Positions 18,029 to 26,588 of a DNA stretch of 64,000 bases are shown here, one piece after another; within the stretch, counting starts at the first letter, position 1; each line of letters begins with the position of its first letter. The DNA comes from JBKQVT01 sp963727245. Lineage in GTDB: Bacteria; Planctomycetota; Planctomycetia; Pirellulales; Thermoguttaceae. The stretch is from contig CAVSFO010000001.1 in assembly GCA_963727245.1 (NCBI GenBank), positions 744,001-808,000 on the forward strand, written 5' to 3'. Made by a program: the position numbers and the translations under genes. Below the pieces are notes generated by a model. The model saw only the letters and a list, made by a program, of their open reading frames with translations, did not search any database and was not told the DNA's origin.

Positions 18029-18606
18029 GCGGGCGCGTCCTGTTGCGGGCCTATCCCCGCGCTCACGCCCGGGGCTCGTTGCTGCTGGGCGGCGTCGGCC
18101 GGGGGATCGGGAGTCTTGTCTTCCTCGGCCGGCTTTTCGTCGGCAGGGTCCTCCAGCGGCGGCTGCACCTTATTGAAAAGGAGGAAGACCCCGGCGGTCA
18201 ATCCGCCGGCAAGATAGCCGAACAGCGCCCCAAAGACGACGCCGCACAACGCCGCAAAGAGGAGCCACAAGACAAGGGATGCTATTTCAGAGAATGGGGC
18301 GCCGCCTTGAACGCTGAGGACGAGCGCAAGGGCATCGCCGATCAGCGCCAACAGCAGTCCGAGCCCCGCTCCCGTCACGATCGAAGCCTTGCGAGGATTG
18401 CGGCCCTTGTACAAGATCGCCTGGGCCAGGCCGACAATGGTGAAGAAAAGCGCGACCGTCACGAAGAACCCGGCCGGGGTTTGCTGGAGCACGGCAAACA
18501 GGACGGCGTACATCGTCATGATGACCAGCATCACGCCGACGCCGAACCGCCGCGGCACGCCGGTCTGCTTGCGGGGAGGCGGACGGAGTGGGTGCTGGTC
18601 GGTCAT
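18025..18606 (-). CDS. Membrane protein, tandem paralogue 1 of 3
   Basis: A 193-residue protein, the longest copy: MTDQHPLRPPPRKQTGVPRR, FGVGVMLVIMTMYAVLFA, VGLAQAILYKGRNPRKAS, an extra hydrophobic stretch (LLLALIGDALALVLSVQG), LWLLFAALCGVVFGALFG, and a Pro/Asp/Glu-rich tail. Five or so membrane segments are predicted by eye. It is first in a three-gene overlapping array made by local duplication. Function unknown. Confidence 0.75.
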   Translation of the reverse strand: MTDQHPLRPPPRKQTGVPRRFGVGVMLVIMTMYAVLFAVLQQTPAGFFVTVALFFTIVGLAQAILYKGRNPRKASIVTGAGLGLLLALIGDALALVLSVQGGAPFSEIASLVLWLLFAALCGVVFGALFGYLAGGLTAGVFLLFNKVQPPLEDPADEKPAEEDKTPDPPADAAQQQRAPGVSAGIGPQQDAPA

Positions 18607-18607
18607 G

Positions 18608-18653
18608 CGGTCTGTCCTGCTGCGGGCCTATCCCCGCGCCTCACGCCCGGGGC
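18608..18653 (-). pseudogene. Remnant of a fourth tandem copy
   Basis: The DNA just before copy 1 (TGCGGGCCTATCCCCGCGCC and flanks) repeats the 3'-terminal sequence of copies 1-3, found at 17515-17560 and 18030-18070. Only the tail-coding piece remains, which suggests unequal recombination removed a fourth unit. Confidence 0.6.
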
Positions 18654-18874
18654 TCGCTGGAGCGGGCCGAGGGGCACCCACAGGGTATCCGCTCCCATTT
18701 TCGCGGGCTTCACCGCCGAAATAGCGGCAGTCCCCGCCCCGGCATTTCCGTAGTATAGCCGGATTTACGGTCTTTGACGATAAAAAGAGTGGAAATTGGG
18801 CGTTACCTCTTGCCTTGTTCCTATCCCATTTCCAAGTACACTTAATGAATGGGACCAATTCGGGGCCGCAAGCC

Positions 18875-20575
18875 ATGACGCCGGACTCACCGCAACTCAG
18901 CCCGCTGGAACGCACGAAGTCGCAGAGCGATTATCTGCGCGGGCGGATCGCCGCGGAATTGGCCGACGCCGCCGATCACTTCAGCGACGAGAGCGCCCAG
19001 TTGCTCAAGCTCCACGGCATCTATCAGCAGGTCGACCGCGACCGGCGCCAGTACCTGGGCCGCCCGGACAAGCCGGCGGACGCCAGGGCCTATAGTTTCA
19101 TGGTGCGGACGGCCATTCCCGGCGGACGGCTCCGCAGCGATCAGTTGCTGGCCGAGTTGGACCTTTGCGACGAGGTGGGCAGCGGCACGCTGCGCATCAC
19201 CGGCCGGCAGAACCTGCAACTCTACGGCGTGGCGAAACGGGACCTCGTGCGGACGCTGCGCCGCATCCACGAGATCGGGCTGACGACGATGGGGGCCAGC
19301 GGCGACGTGACCCGCAACGTCATGTGCTGCCCGGCGCCCTATTGCCGCGACCCGGTGCACGGCCAGATCCAGTCCATGGCGGGCTACCTGGCCGGACAGT
19401 TGGCGCCGCAGACGCCGGCCTATCGGGAGATCTGGCTGGGCGAGGCCCCGGCCACGCCGGCCAACGGCAGCCAGGTCGAGCCGCTCTACGGCCAGAGCTA
19501 TCTGCCGCGAAAGTTGAAAGTGGCCGTCGGCCTGCCGGGCGACAACTGCGTCGATCTCTATGCTCAGGACGTGGGCCTGATGGCCCTCTGCGAGAATTTT
19601 CAAGTGGCCGGCTACAACGTGCTGGTGGGCGGGGGCATGGGCATGTCGCCGCGGCTGGAAAAGACCTTTCCCGCCCTGGCCCAGCCCCTGGCCATGATCC
19701 GCCCCGAGCAGGTGGCCGACGTGGTCCGCGCCATCCTCAGGGTCTTCCGCGACTTCGGCAACCGCTCGGATCGCCGGCAGGCGCGGTTGAAGTACCTGCT
19801 TGCGGCCTGGGGGCTGGCGAAGTTCAAGGCCCAGGTCGAGGCCGCTTTGGGATATGCCCTGGCGCCGCCCCATCCGCAAGACGTTTGGGATATCGACGAT
19901 CACGTGGGCTGGCACGAGCAGGGGGACGGCCGCTGGTTCTACGGTCTGCACGTCGCCGCCGGCCGGATTGTCGACCGCAATGAGATGCGGCTGAAGTCGG
20001 GCTTGCGGGAGATTTGCCGCCGGTATCAGCCGCCGCTGGCCCTGACGCCCGGCCAAGGCATCCTCTTTTGCGACGTGCCGCTGGAGACCCGGGCCGGCAT
20101 CGAAGACCTGCTGCGTGCGCCACGGCGTCAAGCTCGACGACCAACTTTCCCCGGTTCGCCGCTGGTCGCGGGCCTGCGTGGCCCTGCCCACCTGCTCCCA
20201 GGCGGTCACCGAGAGCGAGCGGGCGATGCCGGCCGTGTTGGACCAGTTGGAAGTCGAGCTGTCCAATCTGGGCCTGGGCGGCGAGCTTTTCACCCTCCGC
20301 ATGACCGGCTGTGCCAACGGCTGCGGGCGCCCTACAGCGCGGACATCGGCCTGGTCGGCCGGGCCGCCGGCCGCTACGCCATTTACGTCGGCGGCCATCG
20401 CCTGGGCGACCGCCTGGGGTTCCTCTATCAGGAGGGCGTGCCGCTGGAGCGGATCGTGCCCACGCTGGTGCCGCTGTTGGCCCGTTTCAAGCAGCTTCGC
20501 CAAGCGGGAGAGAGCCTCGGCGATTTCTGCCATCGCACCGGCCACGACGCCCTCGTCACGGACAACGGCGGGTAA
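18875..20575 (+). CDS. Ferredoxin/NADPH-type assimilatory sulfite (or nitrite) reductase hemoprotein, two compensating frameshifts
   Basis: Siroheme/4Fe-4S enzyme of the NirA/CysI family. Seen in order: SGTLRITGRQNLQLYGV (first half-domain), GDVTRNVMCCPAPYC, KLKVAVGLPGDNCVDLYAQD, GGGMGMSPRLEKTFPALAQP. In a second frame (about 20113-20335) come CVALPTCSQAVTESERAM and RMTGCANGCGRP, the two cysteine pairs that bind the cluster and siroheme. Back in the first frame, PYSADIGLVGRAAGRYAIYV. The opposite shifts 220 bases apart restore the frame. Start MTPDSPQLSPLERTKSQSDY. Sulfite reduction is favoured over nitrite because ATP sulfurylase is the next gene. Confidence 0.87.
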   Translation: MTPDSPQLSPLERTKSQSDYLRGRIAAELADAADHFSDESAQLLKLHGIYQQVDRDRRQYLGRPDKPADARAYSFMVRTAIPGGRLRSDQLLAELDLCDEVGSGTLRITGRQNLQLYGVAKRDLVRTLRRIHEIGLTTMGASGDVTRNVMCCPAPYCRDPVHGQIQSMAGYLAGQLAPQTPAYREIWLGEAPATPANGSQVEPLYGQSYLPRKLKVAVGLPGDNCVDLYAQDVGLMALCENFQVAGYNVLVGGGMGMSPRLEKTFPALAQPLAMIRPEQVADVVRAILRVFRDFGNRSDRRQARLKYLLAAWGLAKFKAQVEAALGYALAPPHPQDVWDIDDHVGWHEQGDGRWFYGLHVAAGRIVDRNEMRLKSGLREICRRYQPPLALTPGQGILFCDVPLETRAGIEDLLRAPRRQARRPTFPGSPLVAGLRGPAHLLPGGHRERAGDAGRVGPVGSRAVQSGPGRRAFHPPHDRLCQRLRAPYSADIGLVGRAAGRYAIYVGGHRLGDRLGFLYQEGVPLERIVPTLVPLLARFKQLRQAGESLGDFCHRTGHDALVTDNGG

Positions 20576-20599
20576 GGTTCTTCGGCGGCCACGGCCCTC

Positions 20600-20624
20600 A
20601 AGCCCACCGGCTGCGACCGGTGGG
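20600..20624. repeat. PR-10 palindromic repeat, copy 1
   Basis: A 25-bp hairpin, AAGCCCACCGG-CTGCG-ACCGGTGGG. Copies occur at 25060-25084 and, inverted, at 50996-51020. Confidence 0.75.
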
Positions 20625-20659
20625 AATTGCGGCGGAGATGACGCGGGTGGCCGCTTCCG

Positions 20660-20778
20660 CGGGTGGCCCCGATAGCTACGCTATCGCACACGGCGGAGCC
20701 GCAAGAGGAGATTTTCAATACGCCACGAGAGCCTCCTGTGCCTGCGGCACCCCGATAGCCAAGCTATCGGGGCCACCC
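20660..20778. repeat. Long inverted repeat between sulfite reductase and ATP sulfurylase genes
   Basis: Perfect 17-bp arms GGGTGGCCCCGATAGCT (20660-20676) and AGCTATCGGGGCCACCC (20762-20778), about 85 bases apart. The first arm is followed by a smaller palindrome, CGATAGCTACGCTATCG. It fills the gap between two convergent genes and could stop transcription from both sides. Confidence 0.75.
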
Positions 20779-20804
20779 GTGTTTTCGTCGTCGGGTGGCC
20801 GCGG

Positions 20805-22065
20805 CTACTTTTGCCCCATGGCCTCGTGCAAAATGGCCGCCGTGCTCTGCCGCATGATCCGCGGATCGACCGGGCGGCCTTCCACCAGGGCCTTGCGAAT
20901 CTCCTTGCCGGAAATGAACAGCGGCTTCTCCTCCGCGTGGTTCTCCATGAGGTCGACCCGGCCCAGCGATTCGTAGTAGGCGGCGAAGCCGACCCGCAAG
21001 GGCTGGATGCGCAGATCGCCGGCCAGGTGGTTGAAGATTTCCTGGGCGTCGAAATCGCCCCAGATGGGTTTGCCGTCGTGGTAGGGGGCGTCGGCGTGCT
21101 TGCGTCCGATGATGATGTCGGTGAAACCGAAGTTCTGCCGATAGACGGCGTGCATGACCGCCTCCTTGGGCCCGCCGTAGAACATCTTGATGTCCAGGCC
21201 CAGGAGGAGAACGCGGTCGGGCACGGACTGGCCGAGGGTCCGCCAGAGCGCGGGGTCGCTGTCGCCGGAGCCCAGGGCGCGGTTGTCGATGAGGGCTTCG
21301 TAGGTGTGCATGCGGACGTCGGCGTCGACGTCGTCGCCCTTGGTCTCGCCGATGAGCGGATTCAAGCAGGCGGCGGCGTTATGGCCGGCCCGCAACAGCG
21401 TCTCCAGCCCGTAGACCAGGGCGTATTCGTGGGCGCGGTGCAAGGGGTTCCGCGTCTGAAAGGCGACCACGCGGTCCCAGCCTTTGGAGGCCAGCAGGGC
21501 GCGGACCTCGCGCGGGGTGAGCACGTACTTGCCGAAGCGGGGATGCTTCGGCTGCGGCAGCACGCGGATGGAACCGCCTACGAGGTGCGTCTTGCCGGCG
21601 TCGCCCACCAGGACCATGTCGGCGCCGGGATGGTCGGTTCGGTCGGTGAGGTAGACGGCCCGCAAGTAACGCGGCTTGTCCCAGGGAAAGACGTCGCTCA
21701 TGCGCCAGGGTGGCCACGACGCGGCCGGCCGCGTCGACCAGGGCCGCCTCTTGGCCGGCCTTGAGGCGTCCGGCCAGCTCGGCCTCGACCGGCAGGGCGA
21801 TGGGAATGGTCCAGGCATAGGGCTTGCCGTTGTGCTCGAGGACCGCTTCGTCCAGCACGCGATGGTAGGTGGCCGAGTCCATCGGCCCGCTCAAGGGGCT
21901 GAGTCCGCCGTCGCCCAACCGGTAGACGGTGGACAGATCGGCGTCGGAGAGGGGAATTTTCAGCAGCGTCTGAGCGCGGCTGAGAAAGTCGTTGATTTCG
22001 TCGGCGGGCACAGTGCGCGAGATCGGTTCCGTCAGACCGCCATGGGCAGGCACAGGGACGTACAT
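20805..22065 (-). CDS. sat: Sulfate adenylyltransferase (ATP sulfurylase), split by a frameshift
   Basis: Makes adenylyl sulfate from sulfate and ATP. The N-terminal frame (start MYVPVPAHGGLTEPISRTVP) has YRLGDGGLSPLSGPMDSATY. The second frame from about 21700 carries VFPWDKPRYLRAVYLTDRTD, VVAFQTRNPLHRAHEY (the QxRNPxHxxHE active-site motif) and LNPLIGETKGDD. The usual GRDHAG is GRKHADAP here. The last residues are HEAMGQK. One indel near 21700 separates the frames. The gene is transcribed from a recognisable promoter and follows an Rrf2 regulator. Confidence 0.92.
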
Positions 22066-22091
22066 CGGGGAATCCTTCCAGTTCTACTTAT

Positions 22092-22149
22092 CTATCGCGG
22101 GCGGAGTAGTAAAACGCGATAGTATAAGGGCGAACTGAGCGGATTGCAA
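22092..22149 (-). promoter_or_regulatory. sat promoter with overlapping inverted repeat
   Basis: On the minus strand: -35 TTGCAA (22144-22149), a 17-base spacer, -10 TATACT (22121-22126). An 8-bp inverted repeat, CTATCGCG-N15-CGCGATAG (22092-22122), begins at the -10 box and covers the start of transcription, a repressor-type position. The neighbouring Rrf2 protein is a candidate ligand (inference). Confidence 0.6.
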
Positions 22150-22186
22150 CGCGCACCTGCGCCCGCTGGCGCCGCAGACGGCTGCT

Positions 22187-22621
22187 TCAGATGTGATACA
22201 TCCGCTCGTCCTGCTCCTTGGCGCGCTCCAGCAGGTCGGCCAGCGTAATGGCGTCGAGCATCTTCCGCTGCACCTCGCTGACCTCCTTCCAGGCCTGCAT
22301 GAGGACCTTCACGGCGGGCGAGTCGGGCGAGGCGGCGGTGGTCTGACCGTTGTCGTCGTTGTTGCCCTCGATCACCTCCATCACCTGGCCCAGCGACACC
22401 TCGCGCGGCGGTTTGATGAGGTGATATCCGCCGGCGGCCCCGCGCACGCTGGCCACCAGGCCGGCCCCCTTCAATTGCAGCAGGATCTGCACCAGAAAGC
22501 GGGGCGGGACCTCATGCCGCTCGGCAATCTTGCGAATCCGCACCGGTTCGCCCGATCCGTACTGCGAGGCCAATTCCAGCATCGCAATACACGCGTACTC
22601 TGTCTTGGCCGAGACCTTCAT
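22187..22621 (-). CDS. Rrf2-family transcriptional regulator (CymR/IscR-like)
   Basis: A 144-residue winged-helix regulator starting MKVSAKTEYACIAMLELASQ. The helix-turn-helix region is RIRKIAERHEVPPRFLVQIL, with the wing SVRGAAGGYHLIKPPREVSL, both typical of Rrf2. The three-cysteine [2Fe-2S] motif of IscR is absent: the only cysteine is in the first helix. It is therefore more like CymR-type regulators of cysteine and sulfur metabolism. The position directly upstream of sat supports sulfur assimilation control. Confidence 0.88.
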   Translation of the reverse strand: MKVSAKTEYACIAMLELASQYGSGEPVRIRKIAERHEVPPRFLVQILLQLKGAGLVASVRGAAGGYHLIKPPREVSLGQVMEVIEGNNDDNGQTTAASPDSPAVKVLMQAWKEVSEVQRKMLDAITLADLLERAKEQDERMYHI

Positions 22622-22664
22622 CCGTCACCCCATTAGCATACTTGCAATCGGTAACTACCAGTCA

Positions 22665-22693
22665 ATTCTACTAATGTTTCTTAATTCAGTCAA
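22665..22693 (-). promoter_or_regulatory. Promoter of the Rrf2 gene
   Basis: Minus strand: -35 TTGACT (22688-22693), 17-base spacer, -10 TAGAAT (22665-22670), 43 bases before the ATG. The region is unusually AT-rich, and TTGACT recurs just after the -10 box. Confidence 0.65.
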
Positions 22694-22829
22694 CTATCAT
22701 TTAACGCCCACGGCGGCCAACGGGTACTTGACCCCATAGCGGCCACCAGTCACGATAGGGGGGGTAAGTCTGGGAGGCGGACAGCCAAGTTTCCACGTCA
22801 AATCGATTTAGCGAAAGGCACGGCAAGCG

Positions 22830-24321
22830 ATGGCCGAGAGGGCATATCTGGCGATTGACATGGGGGCATCCAGCGGCCGTCACGTCCTGGGACGGTTCGA
22901 CGGCCGGAAGCTGCGGCTGGAGGAAATCTACCGCTTCGAGAACGGCCCCGTCGAGGCGGCCGGACATCTGCACTGGGACCTGCTGGGACTGTGGTCCCAC
23001 GTCTGCCAGGGCTTGCGGGCGGCGGCCGCCGCGACTGGGCCGGCGGCCATAACCAGCGTGGGCGTCGACACCTGGGGCGTCGATTTCGGTCTGCTGGCCG
23101 CCGGCGATGAATTGCTGGGCAACCCCTATCACTATCGCGACAGCCGCACCAACGGCATGATGGAAAAGGCGTTCGCCCTGGTCGGCCGCGAAGAGATTTT
23201 CCGCCACACCGGCTTGCAGTTCATGCAGTTCAACACGCTCTACCAGTTGCTGGCCATGAAGCTGGCCGGCTCGCCGCTGCTGGGCATCGCCAAGACCTTC
23301 CTGATGATGCCCGACCTGTTCCATTGGCTCCTGACCGGCGTGAAGTGCAACGAGATGAGCAACGCCAGCACCAGCCAGTTCTACGATCCCGTCCGCGGCG
23401 GCTGGGCGACCGATCTGCTGGCGCAATTCGGCCTGCCCACGCGGCATCCTCGGCCGCATCGAGCAACCGGGCACCAATCTCGGCCCGCTGCTGCGGAGCG
23501 TCAGCGCCGAGACGGGCCTGTCGGCCAGCGTCGTCTTGCCCGGCTCGCACGACACCGCCAGCGCCGTGATGGCCGTGCCGGCCCAGAGCCGGCCGGGCCA
23601 ACGTCCCGATTGGTGCTACATCAGCCTGGGCACCTGGGCCTTGATGGGCGTCGAATCGCCCGTGCCGCTGGTCAACGACCAGGTGTTGCGACTGAACTTC
23701 ACCAACGAGGGCGGCGTGGGCAACACCATCCGGCTGCTGAAGAACATCTGCGGATTGTGGCTGGTGCAAGAGTGCCGCCGCGTCTGGAATCAGCAGGGGC
23801 GGACGTGGGATTGGGAAGACCTGAACCGGCTGGCGGCGGCCGCCCGGCCGCTCGCGTCGCTGATCGATCCCGACGCCGCCGAGTTCCTGGCCCCGGAGAA
23901 CATGCCCGAGGCCATCCGCGGCTTCTGCCGGCGGACGGGCCAGCCGATGCCCGGCGACGAAGGGGCGGTGCTGCGCTGCGGCCTGGAGAGCATCGCCATG
24001 AAGTTCCGCCACGTGCTGGGGATGTGCGAGTCGTTGGTGGGCGGGCGGATCGAGACCATCCACATCGTGGGCGGCGGCACCCGCAACCGCCAACTCTGCC
24101 AGGCCGCGGCCGACGCCTGCGGCCGCCGCGTCGTGGCCGGGCCGGTCGAAGCCACCGCCATCGGCAACCTCATGGTGCAGGCCATCGCCGCCGGCGATGC
24201 CGGCTCGATCGCCGAATCCCGCGAGATCATCCGCCAAAGTTTCGACGTGGAAGAGTACCAGCCACGGAACACGCCGGCCTGGGATGACGCCTATGGGCGG
24301 TTCGTGAAGATCCTGGGTTAA
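22830..24321 (+). CDS. rhaB: Rhamnulokinase, split by a frameshift
   Basis: FGGY-family kinase phosphorylating L-rhamnulose. First frame: MAERAYLAIDMGASSGRHVL, GVDTWGVDFGLLAAGDELLG and HYRDSRTNGMMEKAFALVGR, characteristic of RhaB. After a one-base shift near 23445, the second frame carries LPGSHDTASAVMAVPAQ, CYISLGTWALMGVESP, KNICGLWLVQECRRVW and the FGGY C-terminal signature IHIVGGGTRNRQLCQAAADA. Combined length about 497 residues. No isomerase or aldolase genes for rhamnose lie next to it. Start from ATG at 22830, following a run of non-coding sequence. Confidence 0.92.
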
Positions 24322-24324
24322 TCC

Positions 24325-24425
24325 GTAGGGTGGGTCGACCCCGTAGGGTGGGTCGAGCGCAGCGAGCCCCACCAGCGGTCCGTCGCGGGTTTTTGGTGGG
24401 GCTCGCTGCGCTCGACCCACCCTAC
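24325..24425. repeat. PR-3 palindromic repeat, copy 2
   Basis: A half unit GTAGGGTGGGTCGACCCC at 24325 precedes a full hairpin with perfect 32-bp arms (24343-24374 and 24394-24425), reading GTAGGGTGGGTCGAGCGCAG onward and its complement. The right arm runs into pyrE, so the pyrE TAG stop is the end of the repeat. Confidence 0.88.
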
Positions 24426-24976
24426 TGCGGCGGCGCGATGCCGAAATCCGCGATGCTCAGCAGGCTGGCGAAGGGATAGCCGCGGGCGGCGAAGGCTGCG
24501 GCACCGCCTTCCATGCGATCGATGATGGCCAGCACCTGCACGACCTTCAGCCCGAACGCCTCCGCCCGCTCGATCGCCTGGAAGGACGAACCGCCGGTGG
24601 TGACCACGTCCTCGACGATCACCACATGGTCGCCGGGCTGGACCGGCCCCTCGATATACTGATTGGTGCCGTGTCCCTTGGGCTCCTTGCGGACCATGAA
24701 GCCGGCCAGCGGGGTGCCGCGAACGGCCGACATCGTCACCACGGCGGCGGTAATCGGATCGGCGCCGATGGACATGCCGCCGATGGCCTGCGGACGCGGG
24801 CCGCGCCCCAGGAGGTCGAGGATGCCTTCGGCCACCAGCAGCGCCCCGGCCGCATCGAGCGTGACCTGCTTGCCGTCGAGGTAATAGGTCGCTTTCTTGC
24901 CGGAAGCGAGGGTGAACTGGCCGAATTTCAGGGCCTTCTGCCGCACCAGCGCGATCAGCGCCTGTTTGTCGTACAT
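24422..24976 (-). CDS. pyrE: Orotate phosphoribosyltransferase
   Basis: De novo pyrimidine synthesis enzyme. MYDKQALIALVRQKALKFGQ starts the protein, with GAGGAG ten bases upstream. The PRPP-binding motif is HVVIVEDVVTTGGSSFQAIE. KFGQFTLASGKKATYYLDGK matches the OPRT N-terminal domain. About 184 residues. The stop codon TAG is provided by the end of a PR-3 repeat, so the last residues (DFGIAPPQ) may be close to an insertion point. Confidence 0.93.
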   Translation of the reverse strand: MYDKQALIALVRQKALKFGQFTLASGKKATYYLDGKQVTLDAAGALLVAEGILDLLGRGPRPQAIGGMSIGADPITAAVVTMSAVRGTPLAGFMVRKEPKGHGTNQYIEGPVQPGDHVVIVEDVVTTGGSSFQAIERAEAFGLKVVQVLAIIDRMEGGAAAFAARGYPFASLLSIADFGIAPPQ

Positions 24977-25059
24977 GACGGGCGTTCTCCTCGGCAAAGC
25001 TCAGGGGGACGGAGCACGCATTGTAGCGGGCGCGGGCACAGGCGTCGATGCCCTCTCCG

Positions 25060-25084
25060 AAGCCCACCGGCGGCGTCCGGTGGG
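25060..25084. repeat. PR-10 palindromic repeat, copy 2
   Basis: AAGCCCACCGG-CGGCGT-CCGGTGGG, matching the copy at 20600-20624 with a different loop. Confidence 0.7.
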
Positions 25085-25132
25085 ACGGCCGGACGCATGG
25101 TTCCTACATCGTTTCTGTTGCGGAAGCAACCT

Positions 25133-25214
25133 GTAGGGTGGGTCGATCGCAGCGAGCCCCACCACGATCCGCGAGAAACTGATGGTGGGGCTCGCTGCGC
25201 TCGACCCACCCTAC
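25133..25214. repeat. PR-3 palindromic repeat, copy 3
   Basis: Arms of 32 bp (25133-25164 and 25183-25214) with one mismatch. The left flank TTTCTGTTGCGGAAG is shared with copy 1 near 16895, so the mobile unit may be longer than the hairpin. Confidence 0.88.
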
Positions 25215-25230
25215 AAATTTTCGGCAGAAA

Positions 25231-25746
25231 CTACGTCTGCTCGTCCAAGAGTTCTTCCACGGCCCGCTGGATCTGCCGGGCGTCGACCGGCGAGGCGCCG
25301 GCGGCGAAGGTCTTGCGGAGCTTGCCGCGGCGATCGTAGAGCTTCAAGTGCGGCAGGCCGCTGGGAATCTGGTACTCGTCGAATGACTGCGAGCCGGCGC
25401 CGTCGCGGTTGATGAAGTTTTCCGAAGTCGCCTGCTGCCGCTGCAAGAAGTCCTGCACGGCGGCCGTTTGGTCGCTGTCGTCCATGCTGACGGTAATCAC
25501 CGACAAGCCGCGGCCGGCCAGCCGCCGCTGGAGTTCGACGGTATGGGGAAACCACTCGACGCACGGCGAGCACCACGTGGCCCAGAAATCGACCAGCGCG
25601 ACGCGGCCGCCGTGCCGAGCGAGCACGTCATGGAAATCCGCCGGATCGAGAGTCCGCAGCGTCACGGCCGCCGCCGGCTGCTGCGGCGCCGGCCCGGAGC
25701 AGCCCGCCGCCATCGCGAACAGGAGCAGCAGCGATTGCCTTGCCAT
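25231..25746 (-). CDS. TlpA-like thioredoxin lipoprotein
   Basis: A 171-residue protein starting MARQSLLLLFAMAAGCSGPA, a lipoprotein signal with Cys at the lipobox. It is followed by VALVDFWATWCSPCVEWFPH, the thioredoxin-fold active site with a WCSPC redox pair. The cis-Pro region is IPSGLPHLKLYDRRG, where SGLP replaces the usual TP. It is probably a periplasmic membrane-anchored thiol-disulfide oxidoreductase. It lies downstream of the redoxin gene on the same strand, so the two may be co-transcribed. Confidence 0.82.
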   Translation of the reverse strand: MARQSLLLLFAMAAGCSGPAPQQPAAAVTLRTLDPADFHDVLARHGGRVALVDFWATWCSPCVEWFPHTVELQRRLAGRGLSVITVSMDDSDQTAAVQDFLQRQQATSENFINRDGAGSQSFDEYQIPSGLPHLKLYDRRGKLRKTFAAGASPVDARQIQRAVEELLDEQT

Positions 25747-25789
25747 CTTCCGCCTTCCGCCCTCCCCCTTCCGCCTTCCCCCTTACTCG

Positions 25790-26386
25790 TTACTCATACT
25801 TGATGTTGCAGCCGAACGGGGTGGCGACGCTCTGCGGCGGCGTCTTGCCAGCCAGCAGGGCATCGATCGCATCGCGGAGATAGTGAATCTTGACCTTGTC
25901 GACTTTCTTCTGGTCGTCGACCGGGCCGATGTAGGCGATCTTGCGGTCCTTGTCCAGCAGGAAGACGTGCGGCGTGACGAGGGCGCCGTACTGGCGGCCG
26001 ATCTTCTGCGTCGCATCGTAGAGGTAAGGGAAATTGAAGCCCTTCTCGGTCGCCCGCTTCTTCATCGCCTCCAGGCGGTCCGCCTCGAAGTTGTTGACGT
26101 TGACGGCCACGAGCTGCACGCCCTTGGGCTGGAGGTCCTTTTGCAGGGCGATGAGCCGCTCCTGGTAGGCCTGGGCCACCGGGCAATGATTGCAGGTAAA
26201 GACCAGCACGACCAGCTTGGCCTCTTTGTAATCGGCCAGGGCGTGCTTCTGGTCGTCGACGCCCACGATGCCGGACCAGTCCGGCGCGGCATCGCCGATC
26301 TTCAACTTGCTCTCGGCGGCGTAACATCCGCCGGCAACGAGGATTATGGCGGCCGCCGCGGCTGCCAGTCTGCGTGTCCATGTCAT
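25790..26386 (-). CDS. Exported redoxin-domain (AhpC/TSA-like) protein
   Basis: A 198-residue protein with signal peptide (MTWTRRLAAAAAAIILVAGG, then CYAAES). The thioredoxin-fold core has LVVLVFTCNHCPVAQAYQER, with a CxxC (CNHC) at the peroxiredoxin-like site, LVAVNVNNFEAD and the cis-Pro segment ALVTPHVFLLDKDRKIAYIG. This is the family often annotated thioredoxin family protein/redoxin in planctomycetes. GGAGGGG precedes the chosen ATG. It is likely periplasmic; the substrate is unknown. Confidence 0.82.
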   Translation of the reverse strand: MTWTRRLAAAAAAIILVAGGCYAAESKLKIGDAAPDWSGIVGVDDQKHALADYKEAKLVVLVFTCNHCPVAQAYQERLIALQKDLQPKGVQLVAVNVNNFEADRLEAMKKRATEKGFNFPYLYDATQKIGRQYGALVTPHVFLLDKDRKIAYIGPVDDQKKVDKVKIHYLRDAIDALLAGKTPPQSVATPFGCNIKYE

Positions 26387-26588
26387 TGCTATCCCCTCCA
26401 AAACGGTGGTAATACCCCAAAAATACCCTTACCAATCGTAGCAAGGCGGTCAAGGCGGGGAACCCGGAGTTGCCCGTTGTGTTGTAGAATTGGGGGATGG
26501 GGTTGAGGGATTATGCGAAACCGCAAGCGGCCAATCTTGCCGATCCCTGGCCCCTGACCCCTGACCCCTGGCTTTTGGAGGAACCGCA

